DNA of 64,000 bases. Origin: Prostheceraeus crozeri. Taxonomy: Eukaryota > Platyhelminthes > Polycladida > Euryleptidae. Under the pieces are notes generated by a model. The model saw nothing but the letters and a program-made list of their open reading frames with translations. It was not told the origin of the DNA and ran no database searches. The stretch's first letter is position 1. The number at the start of each line of letters is the position of its first letter. This document shows, piece after piece, positions 40,504-51,305 of this stretch. A program made the position numbers and the translations under genes. The stretch covers positions 285,001 to 349,000 of the forward strand of contig CAJQUW010010279.1 of NCBI GenBank assembly GCA_907163375.1, read 5' to 3'.

Positions 40504-40986
40504 AGCTTTCCGTACGATTCCTTCCGAGGGTGGCTGGTTTGGGTTCAGCTTTTTGATTGTCTACTCCACAATGAAGTTACATACATTCTTACAGAGCAAG
40601 CTATCTATCCTGTAGAACAATGCCATGAGCTTCATCAGCACTTCTTGTGCCGTCGTGATGGTTGTGCACATGCTCTCGGATCATAGTCACACGAGCTGCG
40701 GTCGATAAATGCTTTTTTAGTCTAATTTCTTAATTATGGTTTTTCAAGCGAAAAATGCATCTCTGCTGTTGATAAATTGGCTTATTTCGCTCGCTCACTT
40801 TGTGCATGATATCGAAGACATGTGGACCTTACAAGATATTCAAACTTTCATGAGGAATTCATTTTCACATATCTGAAAGGCCCTGAAACAGAACGAAGTA
40901 TTCGTAAAAATTCATCCACTGATGTGTTATTGAAATAATCAGAAGTCTACTGAGACGAATAAGCTTGCGTGTGTCTTATGTTACAC
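40504..40986. other. Intergenic, nothing recognised
   Basis: Just after the LINE 3' tail. No TIR, SINE box pair or domain-bearing ORF. Confidence 0.5.
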
Positions 40987-41443
40987 TAGGTGACATGCCA
41001 CGATCAATCACGAACCACGCGTAATTACACATGACCCAAAACATCCGTGGCTATGCGGGACATTGCTGGAATATCTCTTATATAAGTTAGTATAGTTGGC
41101 AGTCCTGTTAAATAGACTTTCCGTCTCATGTGTCTACATGCATCAGAGGCTAAACAATGTGATAGGACCTCAATTTCATGCTGAGGGAAGACAGAACATG
41201 CTTAGCGGTTCATCTTATAGTGGTTCAAGCGGCAACGCAGACAACCGTAGACGACGCGCAAACTACAAACGCTCGCCCACGCGTATTCATAAACATTTCC
41301 CATGTTTTAACAGCATCAGATCAAGTGATTTCTGACTCTTAGTGCAGCACGTATGTACGCGGGTAGAAGAATAGAATGTCCTTAACCACGGATGTTTGGG
41401 GTGTTCCGTAATTACGCGTGAATCACGCGTGGCATGTCACCTA
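40987..41443. mobile_element. MITE with ~70-bp TIRs (TAGGTGACATGCCACG), 457 bp
   Basis: The left end is TAGGTGACATGCCACG and the right end CGTGGCATGTCACCTA, exact complements. The inverted similarity continues for about 70 bp through CGCGTAATTAC and AACATCCGTGG. The flanks ATGTTACAC (40978-40986) and ATGTTTGCC (41444-41452) agree at 6 of 9 bases, so a decayed 9-bp duplication is possible. The interior ORF (41096-41335) has no recognisable domain. Confidence 0.82.
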
Positions 41444-41579
41444 ATGTTTGCCACCTTCACTCAGCGGGGATAATCAGAAATTTATTAATTGCTCAAAAAT
41501 TCCAATTTCAATTAATTGATTGGAAAAAGCAATTAAATTACACTCAATTTTCATGAATCCATGTCACTCACTCAATGTA

Positions 41580-41784
41580 GGGGAGAGTGGAGCACCATGA
41601 GCCACTTCGCAACTTTTTTCAAGGCGATGTTTAGGTATATTCAGAAGGTAGTTCAATCCAGCGGAGCTGCCACCAATATGCCGACGTTAACAACGTTACC
41701 AAAACTGGAGAATTGAATTCTTTGACATCAATAGATTTTAGTTAAAGACAAAAAAATTAAAAATGGCTCATGGTGCCCCACTCT
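41580..41784. mobile_element. Short MITE, TIR AGAGTGGxGCACCATGAGCCA
   Basis: The left GGGGAGAGTGGAGCACCATG (41580) is answered by TGGCTCATGGTGCCCCACTC at the right (41764-41783). The length is about 205 bp, the interior non-coding. The same flank word AATGTA occurs outside both ends in inverse orientation, so the boundary cannot be fixed to the base. Superfamily unknown. Confidence 0.7.
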
Positions 41785-44151
41785 GAATACATTACTGCAA
41801 AATTTCTTATTCGTTAGGTATTAAAAGTCACTGTGCAACAGATTCTAGGCAATGCATCCATGCCATCATCGCAAATAGTCAGTAAACTAAAACATTCAAG
41901 TTAATTAGAGTAACCTGTGCAAGTATTGATGGTGTCATTGCATTTTCTGCACACCCGCGTCGCGTCCAATCTGAAGTGTTCGCACAGAATTCCAACAGTC
42001 AATCGCAAGATAGAATGGTGACAATGTACTTTGATAACCTGCTGATGCATTTTAGGACTTGCAAGAAATATCTCCAGCTGTTTCTGAGTGATCAATTATG
42101 CTTTGTCAGTTTACTAACGGTGCTAAATATATGACCGACAGAAACATAAGGTGCGATCCCAATACAGTTTCAATCTATAAAGCTCTATCAAGACAATGCC
42201 TTGAATAACTCGCAAGCCTTCATTGTTACTTAATGAATCCATGCATTATTGTTATACTTAAATTAATTAAGTATAGTTGTTGCCCTTGACGTAAACATTA
42301 AGTAGTGGACTTTCACAGCATCTTTGATGCACTTTCTGAAAGTCGATAAAAGACTTTTTTTCGATTTAGGAGAACACATTTATGCTCCACTTTTTCTTTG
42401 TAATTCTGAAAGTCTTGCTATACTGAAAAATATTCAATGAGAGTGTTTAGTGTGATAAAATTTTCATGACTCAAATGGAAGCCAAAAATTATATGCATTT
42501 CTTGTGCTCTGATCACGAAATGTTTCGCTATCTCCTGTAGTATATCAAGTGAATGCCTTGATGTAAGCTTATATGACGAACAGATGTGCAAGAATACACC
42601 ATTGTACTGATTATCTCTTCGAAAATCACATTTTTGACTTGTCAAGCATCAAAATTGAGAAAATCACTCTAACATATGCCTGCTGCTTTTTTGTTCACCT
42701 ACCTAAATCTAGCCTACACTTTCGAATATATTCACTTGAGCACCGTACTCTTTGCGAATTATTGTTGACTTTTTACTTCACATGTTTTCTCAGCTCTATT
42801 CTAAGTTATAACTTACATTGAATAGGCAGAAGGTCCTTTATTCAAAAATTAAAATAGACGGCAAATTTCATTTTAATGCGTCTGACAATTCCGTCACTCT
42901 TTGAATTTTGTTCGAGAAGAAAATCTTTAATCTACGCTCAAATTAGAACAGGGTGCAAAATTCATGTTTTCCAATTTTATAAAAAGGACTTTTTCATAAA
43001 AGAAAAAGGTCAATACTGGTGATGAAAAATTCTAGTACTACCATGCAATCACGCTTTCTTATGCCGCGTCATAGCAAAGAAGCATAGCAGCATAACAAAG
43101 GAGAAATTATGTAGCAGCATTGGCTTTTCGCCATTATCAATCTCGCTGTTCATACGGAACCTTCAATTTCTAGAAAAAGGAAAAAATGATGTCCTTTTTG
43201 CATTTTATTTAAGTTTTCACTTAGGTTTCATCAGTTTACTAACTTATTAAACAAGAGTTGTTCGCAAGCTTGCAACAACTTCCTTGTGATCTTAGTACCT
43301 GCATTTGTTATCGGCATCAAGTTAATTTCTTGGTATCCCCTGGCAATCCACGAGAATGCAATGTTTTTGGTTCATCTTTGCTAAATGTATTCTCGCTGTA
43401 AATAAAGACTTCATGGTGTTCATTAGCAAGTGTGACCATCCCCATTTCTGCCCCGACTTCCATTGATAAGTGAAAGGCAAATATTATGCAATATTTATCT
43501 GTAAGCGATGAAGTATATGAACTTTACCACCGCAAGTGCCATGGAGTTGTATGTGGAAAAGCAATACTTGTGCAGCTGTTTTATCATGCTGCTTCAACAT
43601 TGCTTGTAATTAAAACAAGCATCAAGTATTTGCATATTTGCAGATTGATAACAAAATCAACGTCCAACTCCTGTCCGGTTAGATAAATGAGCTCAATGTC
43701 ACGTATAGAGTCGTCAATGCGAGTTCTCAATCTTTCACAAACAGAAATTGCTAATTGCTAATTTTGACAATCGCTTTAGTTTACGGATGTTATGACATGG
43801 CAACATGACGATGTTCTATGAAACAGCGGCAGCATATTTTTAATGGAAAATATTATTCTTAGGTGCGAGTAATTACTATTTGAAAAATGATTTCGTTCGC
43901 TTCGGAATTTCATTTAATTGGAAATCACATCTTGAAAGATTTCGAATTTCATCTGCGACCGCTTCTAGACCATCTCGGAGAATCGATAGACTTCTCAATA
44001 CCTTCAGATTTCAAATGGACACATATATATCTTAGAGCAGTTTATTAATGCCACAGCCACGAAAATTGGCTTGCAAGCTGAGAATCGATACTGAAATTCA
44101 AAAATTCAAATCGCAAATTTTTGATGTATTTTTGGTTATGAATGGTTAAAA
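41785..44151. other. Intergenic, nothing recognised
   Basis: AT-rich. A short palindrome cttaaattaattaag lies near 42258. The ORFs at 42418-42645 (minus), 42573-42821 and 43486-43686 carry no recognisable domains. I could not delimit any mobile element. Confidence 0.5.
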
Positions 44152-44988
44152 CCATAGAGTAGGGATATATAGGTAGAGTGTCGATTCAGAAAAGTATCTG
44201 TATACAGTGAAAATTTATATCAAAAGATTCAGTTTTTTGCAGAGATTACGTTCCCGCTGTCCAAAAAATAATTTGAGCAGTTTTGAAAATTTTGCCAATT
44301 TATATACTACCGAAATGACTCCTCTATGTAAGTAGTATGAAACAAGTTGGATATCAAAAGGAATGAATATTTGCTAATAAGCATCCTAACTAAGCGGAAA
44401 TTAAGCTGATTATCAAAGGAGTTTCATTAATTGTATTTTAATGGAAGTCTTCATGAAAAAATCGAGATCTGATTTTGCTTTATCGGCTGAAATTTCAAGT
44501 TTTTAATTCACTTTTCACCGGCATGATTTTATGATTCACTAAATTCATGCTTCATTTCTAGGATCTGAATGGTGATGTGGACCCATCTCCATCTTTCAAA
44601 GTCAATTGAAATCATTGTCTTTCATTATGTGATTTTGCTCTGCCAGTGGCAGGTTGCCTGTGGTATGATCATGCTTAAGAAAATACTCTTGAGATTGAGC
44701 ATGAAAGTAATAAGAACCCATCGAATTGCTAATTTAGCAAACATTGAATCTCCAAGGCTGTCATGACACTGAGAATCTGTGAATTACCAGCATTCCTTCT
44801 GCATTGCTATCATGATCACTCAATTCCGTTGTAATTTCTGCAAAACTGCAAAAATTTGCATATCTCACATTTGGCAACAGTACCACGTGTATCTTCCTTG
44901 AGTTCATTTAATAAAATCGAAAGTGTATACACATTGGGGATTAAATATATGCGGAGTTACCACTCTACCTAATATACCTACTCTATGG
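44152..44988 (+). mobile_element. TIR MITE, 837 bp (same family as 7835-8585)
   Basis: The ends are CCATAGAGTAGGGATATA and TATACCTACTCTATGG. TTAAAA and TTAAAG flank it (44146-44151 and 44989-44994; 5 of 6 match). The interior aligns to the reverse complement of 7835-8585 over most of its length, including the shared block gagcatgaaagtaat / attactttcatgctc. No transposase. The two copies differ enough to be old. Confidence 0.75.
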
Positions 44989-46076
44989 TTAAAGCATATT
45001 TACAGATAAACTACTTTTCAGTGTCACAAAAAACATTGAAAAGATTGCTTTACACATGAATAATATAACTTAGATAGTTATATACATTATACATTAGATA
45101 CTTTATATGGCATGTGGAAGATTTTATTCTTGTAAGTTCGAATAGATCTGTGACGTACATGTAGGTAATACGTGTAGGCATACACACTTGCATGTGGGTA
45201 ATACATTCAAATAACATTTTGGAGAAGAAAGACGATTTAAAGACACATTGGGTGCTCTTGTAAGAGAAATTGCTGCATGAATGTGACATAACTAAAATCT
45301 TTTGAAAATAGGAAGGGAAGGAGGCGCTGTTTTTGGACACTTCTCTTGGGGTCGATTTTTAATGGTGTACGAGCATTTGCAAAAATGTATGAACAATGTT
45401 TTCGAAACCAGCTAGCGTCTCTATATTATCCCAAGTCACACAAATAACTTTAAGACAGTTATTTGTTGCATTCCAAATTGCTATCAGAAAACTGTCGGGT
45501 GATGTGGATGCCTATCAACAAGGATGTATTTTGCCAAACGAACAAAACAAAAGCTTAAAGCAATTACTTCCTTGGTGACATTGGAAACCAAACGTCAATC
45601 TAAAATTGTTTCAGATCAAACACTTGTAATACAGAATTTCTTCAAAACATGATTATCAGCTCCGAAGCTTACAAAATCTACATTTTATTCAATCTTTTGT
45701 TGTAACTGCCAAGTCAGTGTCACAACAACAGCATCTTGGCTGCTTTAAACTTTTTTGCACTGAAAGTTGAATTGCTTGGCTTTCCAGCTGCAGAGGGTTG
45801 ATCATAAGATTTAGACGTGCAAGGATGATGATCAGGTAGGGCTTGTTGATCACTTAAATCAAGTGTTGTTGGACTAGCTCAAGGTGTCCTTATCACCCCA
45901 ACTTCAAAATTATTTTAATCCTCGATCAAATTTTTCGTCTCATAAATCTTGGAGCACACTGTTGATCAAAATGGTCCATGATGATGGTGCAAAAGGGCCT
46001 GTGCTCATAGGTCCGGAGAGTCATCATACTGGAGCCTTCAGATCCATTGCAAAGTTCCTTGTATCAATATAAGGAT
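44989..46076. other. Intergenic, nothing recognised
   Basis: No TIR, array or domain-bearing ORF found. Two short ORFs (45396-45578, 45884-46072) have no recognisable similarity. Confidence 0.5.
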
Positions 46077-47394
46077 CAGGGTTGGAACTGACCGGGGCCG
46101 GCGGTCGAGGCATTCAAAACCGGACAGCCGGGGATTGGCAGGTGGCTGGCGTGTATATGTACCGGCTGGTTAAGGCCTTAATCGTCAGACATTACTTGGT
46201 CAACTTATGTCGCCAGACATAATTCAATTTCCACATAGCGTACATGAAATGCATGAATGGAAGGCTATCCGGTTCCTCGGATTAGCGAGAGTTACCTATT
46301 ACAATACAATATCATACAATGGAGTATCCACACTTTGATAACATGTTTTGTGCAATAAACAGTAATACGCGCAATGACTTACTTACAACTCTAATGAGTT
46401 GTAGCTTTTTAAAAAATTTATAGTAATGATACCTATATTTTCAAAGTGAAACAGACCCAAACAAATAGAAAATAGATAATGAAAGCATTGACCCAAGCGG
46501 GTATTCATATAATAATAACATTGATGATAACATATACGCACATCTACATCCCGCCTCCACAAGAAATCTTCAAGCGGTCAAATATTCGGGTAATAGGCCC
46601 GCAGGTTAGGTTGCATTATTCTTCATTCATTGCATTTCTAAGCTCCACGGGTTCCATGTAGTGAAATCACAGAATTAGATTCATCTGCGCGCATCCTCAG
46701 TTTCCTGTAATGGACGTTTTGTATCTGTCCTTGACATCGAAATGGCGCATCACAGTAAGACAACTTCCTTCTTCTCGAATGGATCGCAAACAATGTCTTG
46801 AAATCGCAAACAATGAGCTGTCACCCGGCTTTGGACACAAGCTAGTGAGTGGGTGGCGTGCGTGCTGTGATATCATTTCGCACACACCAAAGCACACATC
46901 GCTGTCTGGCATTCAGTGTATGCACTATGCAGTGAGGAATGCTGAGAAAAGGATGGTGAAATCATCAGGTGAACTTATTTTCGTACGCCTGCTATTTTTA
47001 TTAATAATGATCTGACCGACCAACATTATAAAGAAAGTTTGTGCGCAATGATCTGAATTCTTCGAATCTGAAGGAATTGTGGCAATCGAATCACTTTGCT
47101 GGAATTCACAGTAATCCGCGAGCGACGCACGACTTTTTTCCTATCTCTGTAAGGTATTAGGAATTACTTTTTTACCACTTAGTAAATTCCTCGATGTGCC
47201 GTCGATTTTGAATTAATTTCACTTCTAGCATACCGAAGCAGATAAACAAAATATTTGATTGTGTGAGTGAAATTATTCAAGATCTGGAATAATTTTACAT
47301 TAGATATATAGAATAGAGATAGATAGATAGAGATTATAGAGAATTTTACATTAGATAGAGTAAGATACAATTGCCGGCGGCCGTTCCAACCTTG
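46077..47394. mobile_element. hAT-like element, 1318 bp, TIR CAGGGTTGGAAC
   Basis: The left end CAGGGTTGGAACTGACCGGG is matched at the right by CGGCCGTTCCAACCTTG. The 8-bp flanks ATAAGGAT and ATAGGGAC agree at 6 of 8. Both ends have GC-rich GGCCGGCGG blocks. The interior holds a 101-codon ORF (46710-47015) without a recognisable domain and, on the minus strand, a block (about 46960-47165) related to 53240-53440. hAT is inferred from the CAGGG start and the 8-bp flank. Confidence 0.65.
46960..47165 (-). repeat. Diverged repeat block shared with 53240-53440
   Basis: Its reverse complement reads taataccttacagagatagg, then agattcgaagaattcagatc and tttataatgttggtcgg, which aligns with the plus strand at 53257-53420. 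The protein-level match is better than random in one frame: SLADYCEF...TIPSDSKNSDHCAQTFFIML here against PLADCSEF...TTPSDSKNSDQCAKVFSIML there. Either an old coding piece of a shared transposon or a decayed host gene family. Confidence 0.65.
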
Positions 47395-47639
47395 ATAGGG
47401 ACCATTTTGAAGGCCTAAATGGGTCTGTTTTCTAAGGAGCGGATATAAGGACACGCTTGGTGTCAAAGAATACATTTCTGGCAGCAGGAAAAGCTTACTT
47501 GACAAAAGGAAATATGAGTTTTATGATACACCGCAGCGAGAGTAGTTTCCTGAAAAAAGTAATCTTAAGAAAGCGTCTGAAAATAGTAGGAAATCCCGAG
47601 CAACATATTTTCGGGGCTTCTTGAATGCACCAAATTGAT

Positions 47640-47945
47640 AATAATAATATAATAATAATAATATCTTTATTGCTTCACATAGTTACAGTCGGTGAACGCA
47701 TTACAAAAGTACAAGATCATAGATTACAATATTTTATAATTGAACAACGAAAGCGTTCAGTTTTTGCGAATGGTGGACGCAAAGTGCACTGAGAACGAAT
47801 TAATCGACAATGATGTGGTTGGAACATAACAGACAAGGGGTGAGAAGACGACCCCTCAATTGATGAAATCATTTTGTAACACATCTTTGTGGCAAGTTTG
47901 ATGAATGAAGGAAACTCATTCGAATTGATAATTCTAAACACTCAC
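47640..47945 (-). pseudogene. LINE 3' end fragment
   Basis: On the minus strand a short ORF (47941-47717) with SSHPLSVMFQPHHCRLIRSQ and PPFAKTERFRCSIIKYC resembles the last residues of LINE RT proteins (HPL...RS..T..P..KTERF). It is followed by GAAGCAATAAAGATATTATT and an ATT-rich tail at 47640-47670. This is a 5'-truncated copy. The rest of the element is missing. Confidence 0.65.
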
Positions 47946-48149
47946 AAAGGACGTCATTGATTCTCAGACTGTCCACTTGTTGATGATACGTACGTTTCTC
48001 CTTCCTCTTAAATCTGCAACGTGCTCTCGTTCATTGTCAGTGCTCAATTCTATGAATAATGACTGTGAAATTGAATCTTCGACTGGGTCTTTGCCTTTTT
48101 CTTCATGTCATCGTTTCCAGGGGATCTGACGAATGTGCTGTTACAGCTG

Positions 48150-48340
48150 TCCTCTTGGTACGGTCCTAAATTCTTGTGCCACTGAAATGCAAGTCCGGCC
48201 ATGCATGGTCATGCAGAGAAATCTCAGTAGCCACAGGATAGGTTTTAAGATGCTCATTGAATCGAGTGGCTAAGTGACGCTTAGTTGCGCCAATTATCTA
48301 TGCAGTTTCTTTGCATGACCATCACCCAAAACCAGAAAAT
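48150..48340 (-). pseudogene. Penelope-like GIY-YIG endonuclease fragment
   Basis: On the minus strand one reads IIGATKRHLATRFNEHLKTY then PVATEISLHDHAWPDLHFSG. IGxTxRxLxxRxxEH is the central motif of the Penelope GIY-YIG nuclease (compare [15 protein letters not shown] in the complete element at 19408-21705). The fragment is broken and bounded by unrelated sequence; no RT part was found. Confidence 0.6.
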
Positions 48341-48576
48341 TTCTCGGTTGTGGGAGTGTCCAACCATCCTTTTGTTTTGGAATCTATTCTAATTAAAAGC
48401 AATACTGCTCTATTGTCTAATGAAAGGCATGGTTCCATACCTTCGAACCTAAATCTGTAAATTGGAAGATTTCTATGCACTTCGCACCTTGGGTTGCATC
48501 ATCATGAGATATCTGTTCACATGCTCTGGTTTTGTTTTTATGATTTTGTATATAAACCGACTTCTGTGTGAGTTTC

Positions 48577-48640
48577 AAGTTCCCTTGTGCCGCTGATGAT
48601 GGATTCCTCGAGATTCTGAAACATGTTCGGTTGTTTCAAA
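48577..48640 (+). ncRNA. Degenerate hammerhead-ribozyme-like core (weak)
   Basis: CTGATGA (48593-48599) is followed 18 bases later by GAAAC (48618-48622), the two invariant boxes of a hammerhead ribozyme core. The 18 bases can form a weak 5-bp stem with two wobble pairs (GGATT against GATTC). I could not find convincing stems I and III or a GUH cleavage site. Hammerheads are known from Penelope-like elements, and a Penelope fragment lies 250 bp away, but on the opposite strand. Confidence 0.3.
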
Positions 48641-49178
48641 ACATGAAGTTGTTTTCTTTTGAAAATTGGGCACTCTATGTTTGAATATATATATTTATTT
48701 TTCACCGTGCGTATAATGTAGACATCCTGTCACTTTATTTTACCTGTAAAGCAGATTACTGCACGGGCGTGCAGTAATATTTTCATAATTGCACTGGTTG
48801 AATTATAGATTTCTATATAGATATTTGCGATTGAATTATATAAAACCCGCTTATTATTTCAGCTTAAGAGGTTGGGTATAATTCATCACTTGAAGTAAAA
48901 ATGAAAATGAACAATTTATCTAAATGGTAGCTTTTTATTTCTAAAAGGACCAACATTTAAAAGCACCCAAAACCTTCAGGTAACGTACTTTTATAAGTTT
49001 ATGATGAGATTTGAACAGTTATTAAATACAACACGCTTAGATTCGTTTTCTACTTCTTTCTACTTCTTACTTTCGATTGTCAAAGAATTGGAAATATCAA
49101 GCTTATTTCTTTTACTTTGGTCAATATAACCTTCCGCAACCGTGTCGCTTTTCCAACGGAATTGTCTTTTCAGTGTCG

Positions 49179-49853
49179 TCATCGAGGCTCCTGAGTCTGC
49201 CAATGCTGTAGCAGACGATCTGCGAAAGCAATGGCCGGTGTTTTCTCGAGTTCCAAATACCGTGCAATGAATTTTGGAACAGAACCAATCATGTTTCGAC
49301 CCATAGGTTGACCTGAATACCGTTTACTCTTGGCATTGTAATTTTGAAAAATTCTGCCTTTTTTGTTAGACACTGAATTATAATACAGACGTATTATTTT
49401 GTATGGACAAAATTCATTTTGCAGTTTTGGTATGGAAAAGTAAAAATTTGACTTTCCTTTTGGATCAGTCTTTGACTGCATGACAAATATCTCCACGGAA
49501 TCTTGTCCGAAAATTACATTTTCAAACGATAAAGCAGTCAATTCTGCGACATGAAGTCCACCATAGTATCCAATAATCGCTACAGCTTTTCTCACCAAAA
49601 CTTTGAGTTCGTCATCTGGAGCAGTTTCGAAAAAGGTAAAAAGTTGCTCCTTTGATAAAATTGCTGCTTGTTTCTTTGGCGTTCCTTCTCCTTCAATTTT
49701 CTTTATATATTCTTTAAGAATAGGAGTGTTGTTGAACGATGGCCATCCTTTATAAATTGTGTAGAACTTGTTCAAACAGTTGTACGCCTGCCACAACGTT
49801 GAAGGTGAGTACTGTTTTGATATTTCATTAAAAAATATAAGAACAGTTCTCAT
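49179..49853 (-). CDS. Crypton-like tyrosine recombinase, core part
   Basis: A 224-codon frame: an SAM-like helical N-part (NEISKQYSPSTLWQAYNCLN), then AAILSKEQLFTFFETAPDDE, the first catalytic box region AVAIIGYYGGLHVAELTALS, and the beta-strand region VEIFVMQSKTDPKGKSNF. The His-x-x-Arg box and the terminal tyrosine region follow further down but not in this same frame, so the copy is not intact. The type (GGLxxAEL; VAEGYID-like end) resembles Crypton recombinases of animals. A host-domesticated recombinase gene is less likely given the interruptions. Confidence 0.8.
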   Translation of the reverse strand: MRTVLIFFNEISKQYSPSTLWQAYNCLNKFYTIYKGWPSFNNTPILKEYIKKIEGEGTPKKQAAILSKEQLFTFFETAPDDELKVLVRKAVAIIGYYGGLHVAELTALSFENVIFGQDSVEIFVMQSKTDPKGKSNFYFSIPKLQNEFCPYKIIRLYYNSVSNKKGRIFQNYNAKSKRYSGQPMGRNMIGSVPKFIARYLELEKTPAIAFADRLLQHWQTQEPR

Positions 49854-49862
49854 ATAAGAACA

Positions 49863-50790
49863 GGGCTCAGTTTTGGGGGCAATGCTTTTCTGCTTGGTGG
49901 TTGGTTCCCTAAAATCGGTATACCAATGTACTCACATTGTGCAATATATTGACGATACAACCTTGTGCATTCCTCTATATAAAGAGGGTACAAACCAGCA
50001 TGTGCTTGACGAACATCAGAACATACTCAATTGGTCATATGAAAACTCGTTGTACATCAACCCTGCAAAATGTAAATCAATCTGTTACAGGAAGACTAAT
50101 CAAACTGACGATTTTCCACTGCCAAATGTTTCGCCAGCAGAAGAGATCAAGTTTCTTGGTGTCATCATCAATGATAGGTTGATTTGGGCATCGCATGTGA
50201 GATACATCTGTAGGATTGCATCAAGGAGAATGTACGCGTTACGACTCCTAAAACCTGTTTTCAATAAGACTCAACTTGCTCTGGTCTATAACGCGATAAT
50301 ACGACCCCTACTAGAATATGCTTCCCCTGCATTTGTGAAACTTCCGGTTGGACTCAGCAATGATCTCGAAAAAATTCAACGCAGATGTCATAAAGTGATA
50401 TGTGGTTTTAGTGTTGGTCAGAACTGTAATTGTGGTCAATTTCAGTGTTTATCCGATCGGCGACAAACAGCATCAAAAGCTCTACTGGTTAAAGCCTCAA
50501 CTGAAAGTCAACACGTATTGAACGGGATTATTCCGTTGAAATCAGAAAGAACGCAGAGATTCCTTCAACCATGTGCAATGACAACACGTTTTTTGAACTC
50601 TTTTGTCCCTTATACGACGGCCTTGTCAAATGGATTGATATTGTAACCTGATTGACAATTTTGTATATATGTATAACGCACTGAATTTTCGTAAGATCAA
50701 TTTCATTCTATGTACGCTATCAGCAATCATGTAAATGTCTAACTTATGATTTTCAATTACTTCAATAAAACATTTACTTACTTACTTACT
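49863..50790 (+). mobile_element. 5'-truncated LINE copy inside the Crypton-like element
   Basis: It starts in the middle of the RT (GGCTCAGTTTTGGGGGC encodes the GSVLG block) and runs to a CATTTACTTACTTACTTACT tail at 50770-50790. The open frame 49873-50646 reads VQYIDDTTLCIPLYK (catalytic Asp pair), INPAKCKSICYRK, EEIKFLGVIINDRLIW, then LALVYNAIIRPLLEYASPAF and a zinc-like NCNCGQFQC end. This is a typical truncated non-LTR insertion. Its frame is still open, so it is younger than its host element. Confidence 0.88.
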
Positions 50791-51162
50791 TTAGTTTCAA
50801 AATTCTCAGTATACTTATTTTCTTCGACAAATGCGGAAAATTTGTCATGCCATTTGTTGTAAACTCCAACTGAATTGCATTGAAAAATCTTGTTCTTCAT
50901 TTCCTGCGGTATGTCCATTGCAGTTACGTTTCGATATTTTGTCAAGACAACACAAGGAAGAGCTAAATTATTGCAGTCGCAATCAAAATGTAAATGTAAA
51001 CTGAAGTTGCTATGAAAATATAGATTCATAATAGTTATACATGTATGTGAATCAGATCATCTTCGTGATATTTTTAACAATTAAAATTCAAATTGTAACT
51101 CATCAAACACCATAGAAGTAGATTAGTCATAATGGTCATGATATCGGTGAAAAATAAAATTA

Positions 51163-51305
51163 CCTACACAACTCGTGCAAAGAAATCCATCTTTTGCTTT
51201 CTCCTCGATCAACATTCTATGCCCTCGCCCTTCGGGCTCGTGCATAGATATGTTGACCTCGAAGAAAGCAATAAAGATGGATATTTTGCACTGGTTGTGT
51301 AAATA
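51163..51305. repeat. Hairpin MITE with GCCC-TTCG-GGGC tip, ~143 bp
   Basis: The outer arm acctacacaactcgtgcaaa pairs with tttgcactggttgtgtaaat. The inner parts catctttt...ctttctcctcgatcaaca pair with tgttgacctcgaagaaagca, closing on CGCCCTTCGGGCTCG at 51228-51242. The whole stretch folds into one long stem. Non-coding; likely a small TIR element or its solo hairpin. Confidence 0.75.

Larger units (their letters stand above)
49040..51029 (-). mobile_element. Crypton-like tyrosine-recombinase element, split by a LINE
   Basis: On the minus strand, 51029-50778 carries an N-terminal recombinase-like piece (SVGVYNKWHDKFSAFVEENK). It is then interrupted by a plus-strand LINE copy (about 49863-50790) and continues at 49853-49179 into the core and C-terminal recombinase region. 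No RT of its own is linked to it. The copy is broken. Cryptons have no TIRs, so the outer ends stay open. Confidence 0.75.

Noticed and set aside
51111-51136. Fourth copy of the CATAGAAGTAGAT-type hAT-like family
   Set aside because: Only the first ~13 bases match; no right end with CTATG and no 8-bp duplication was found within 2 kb.
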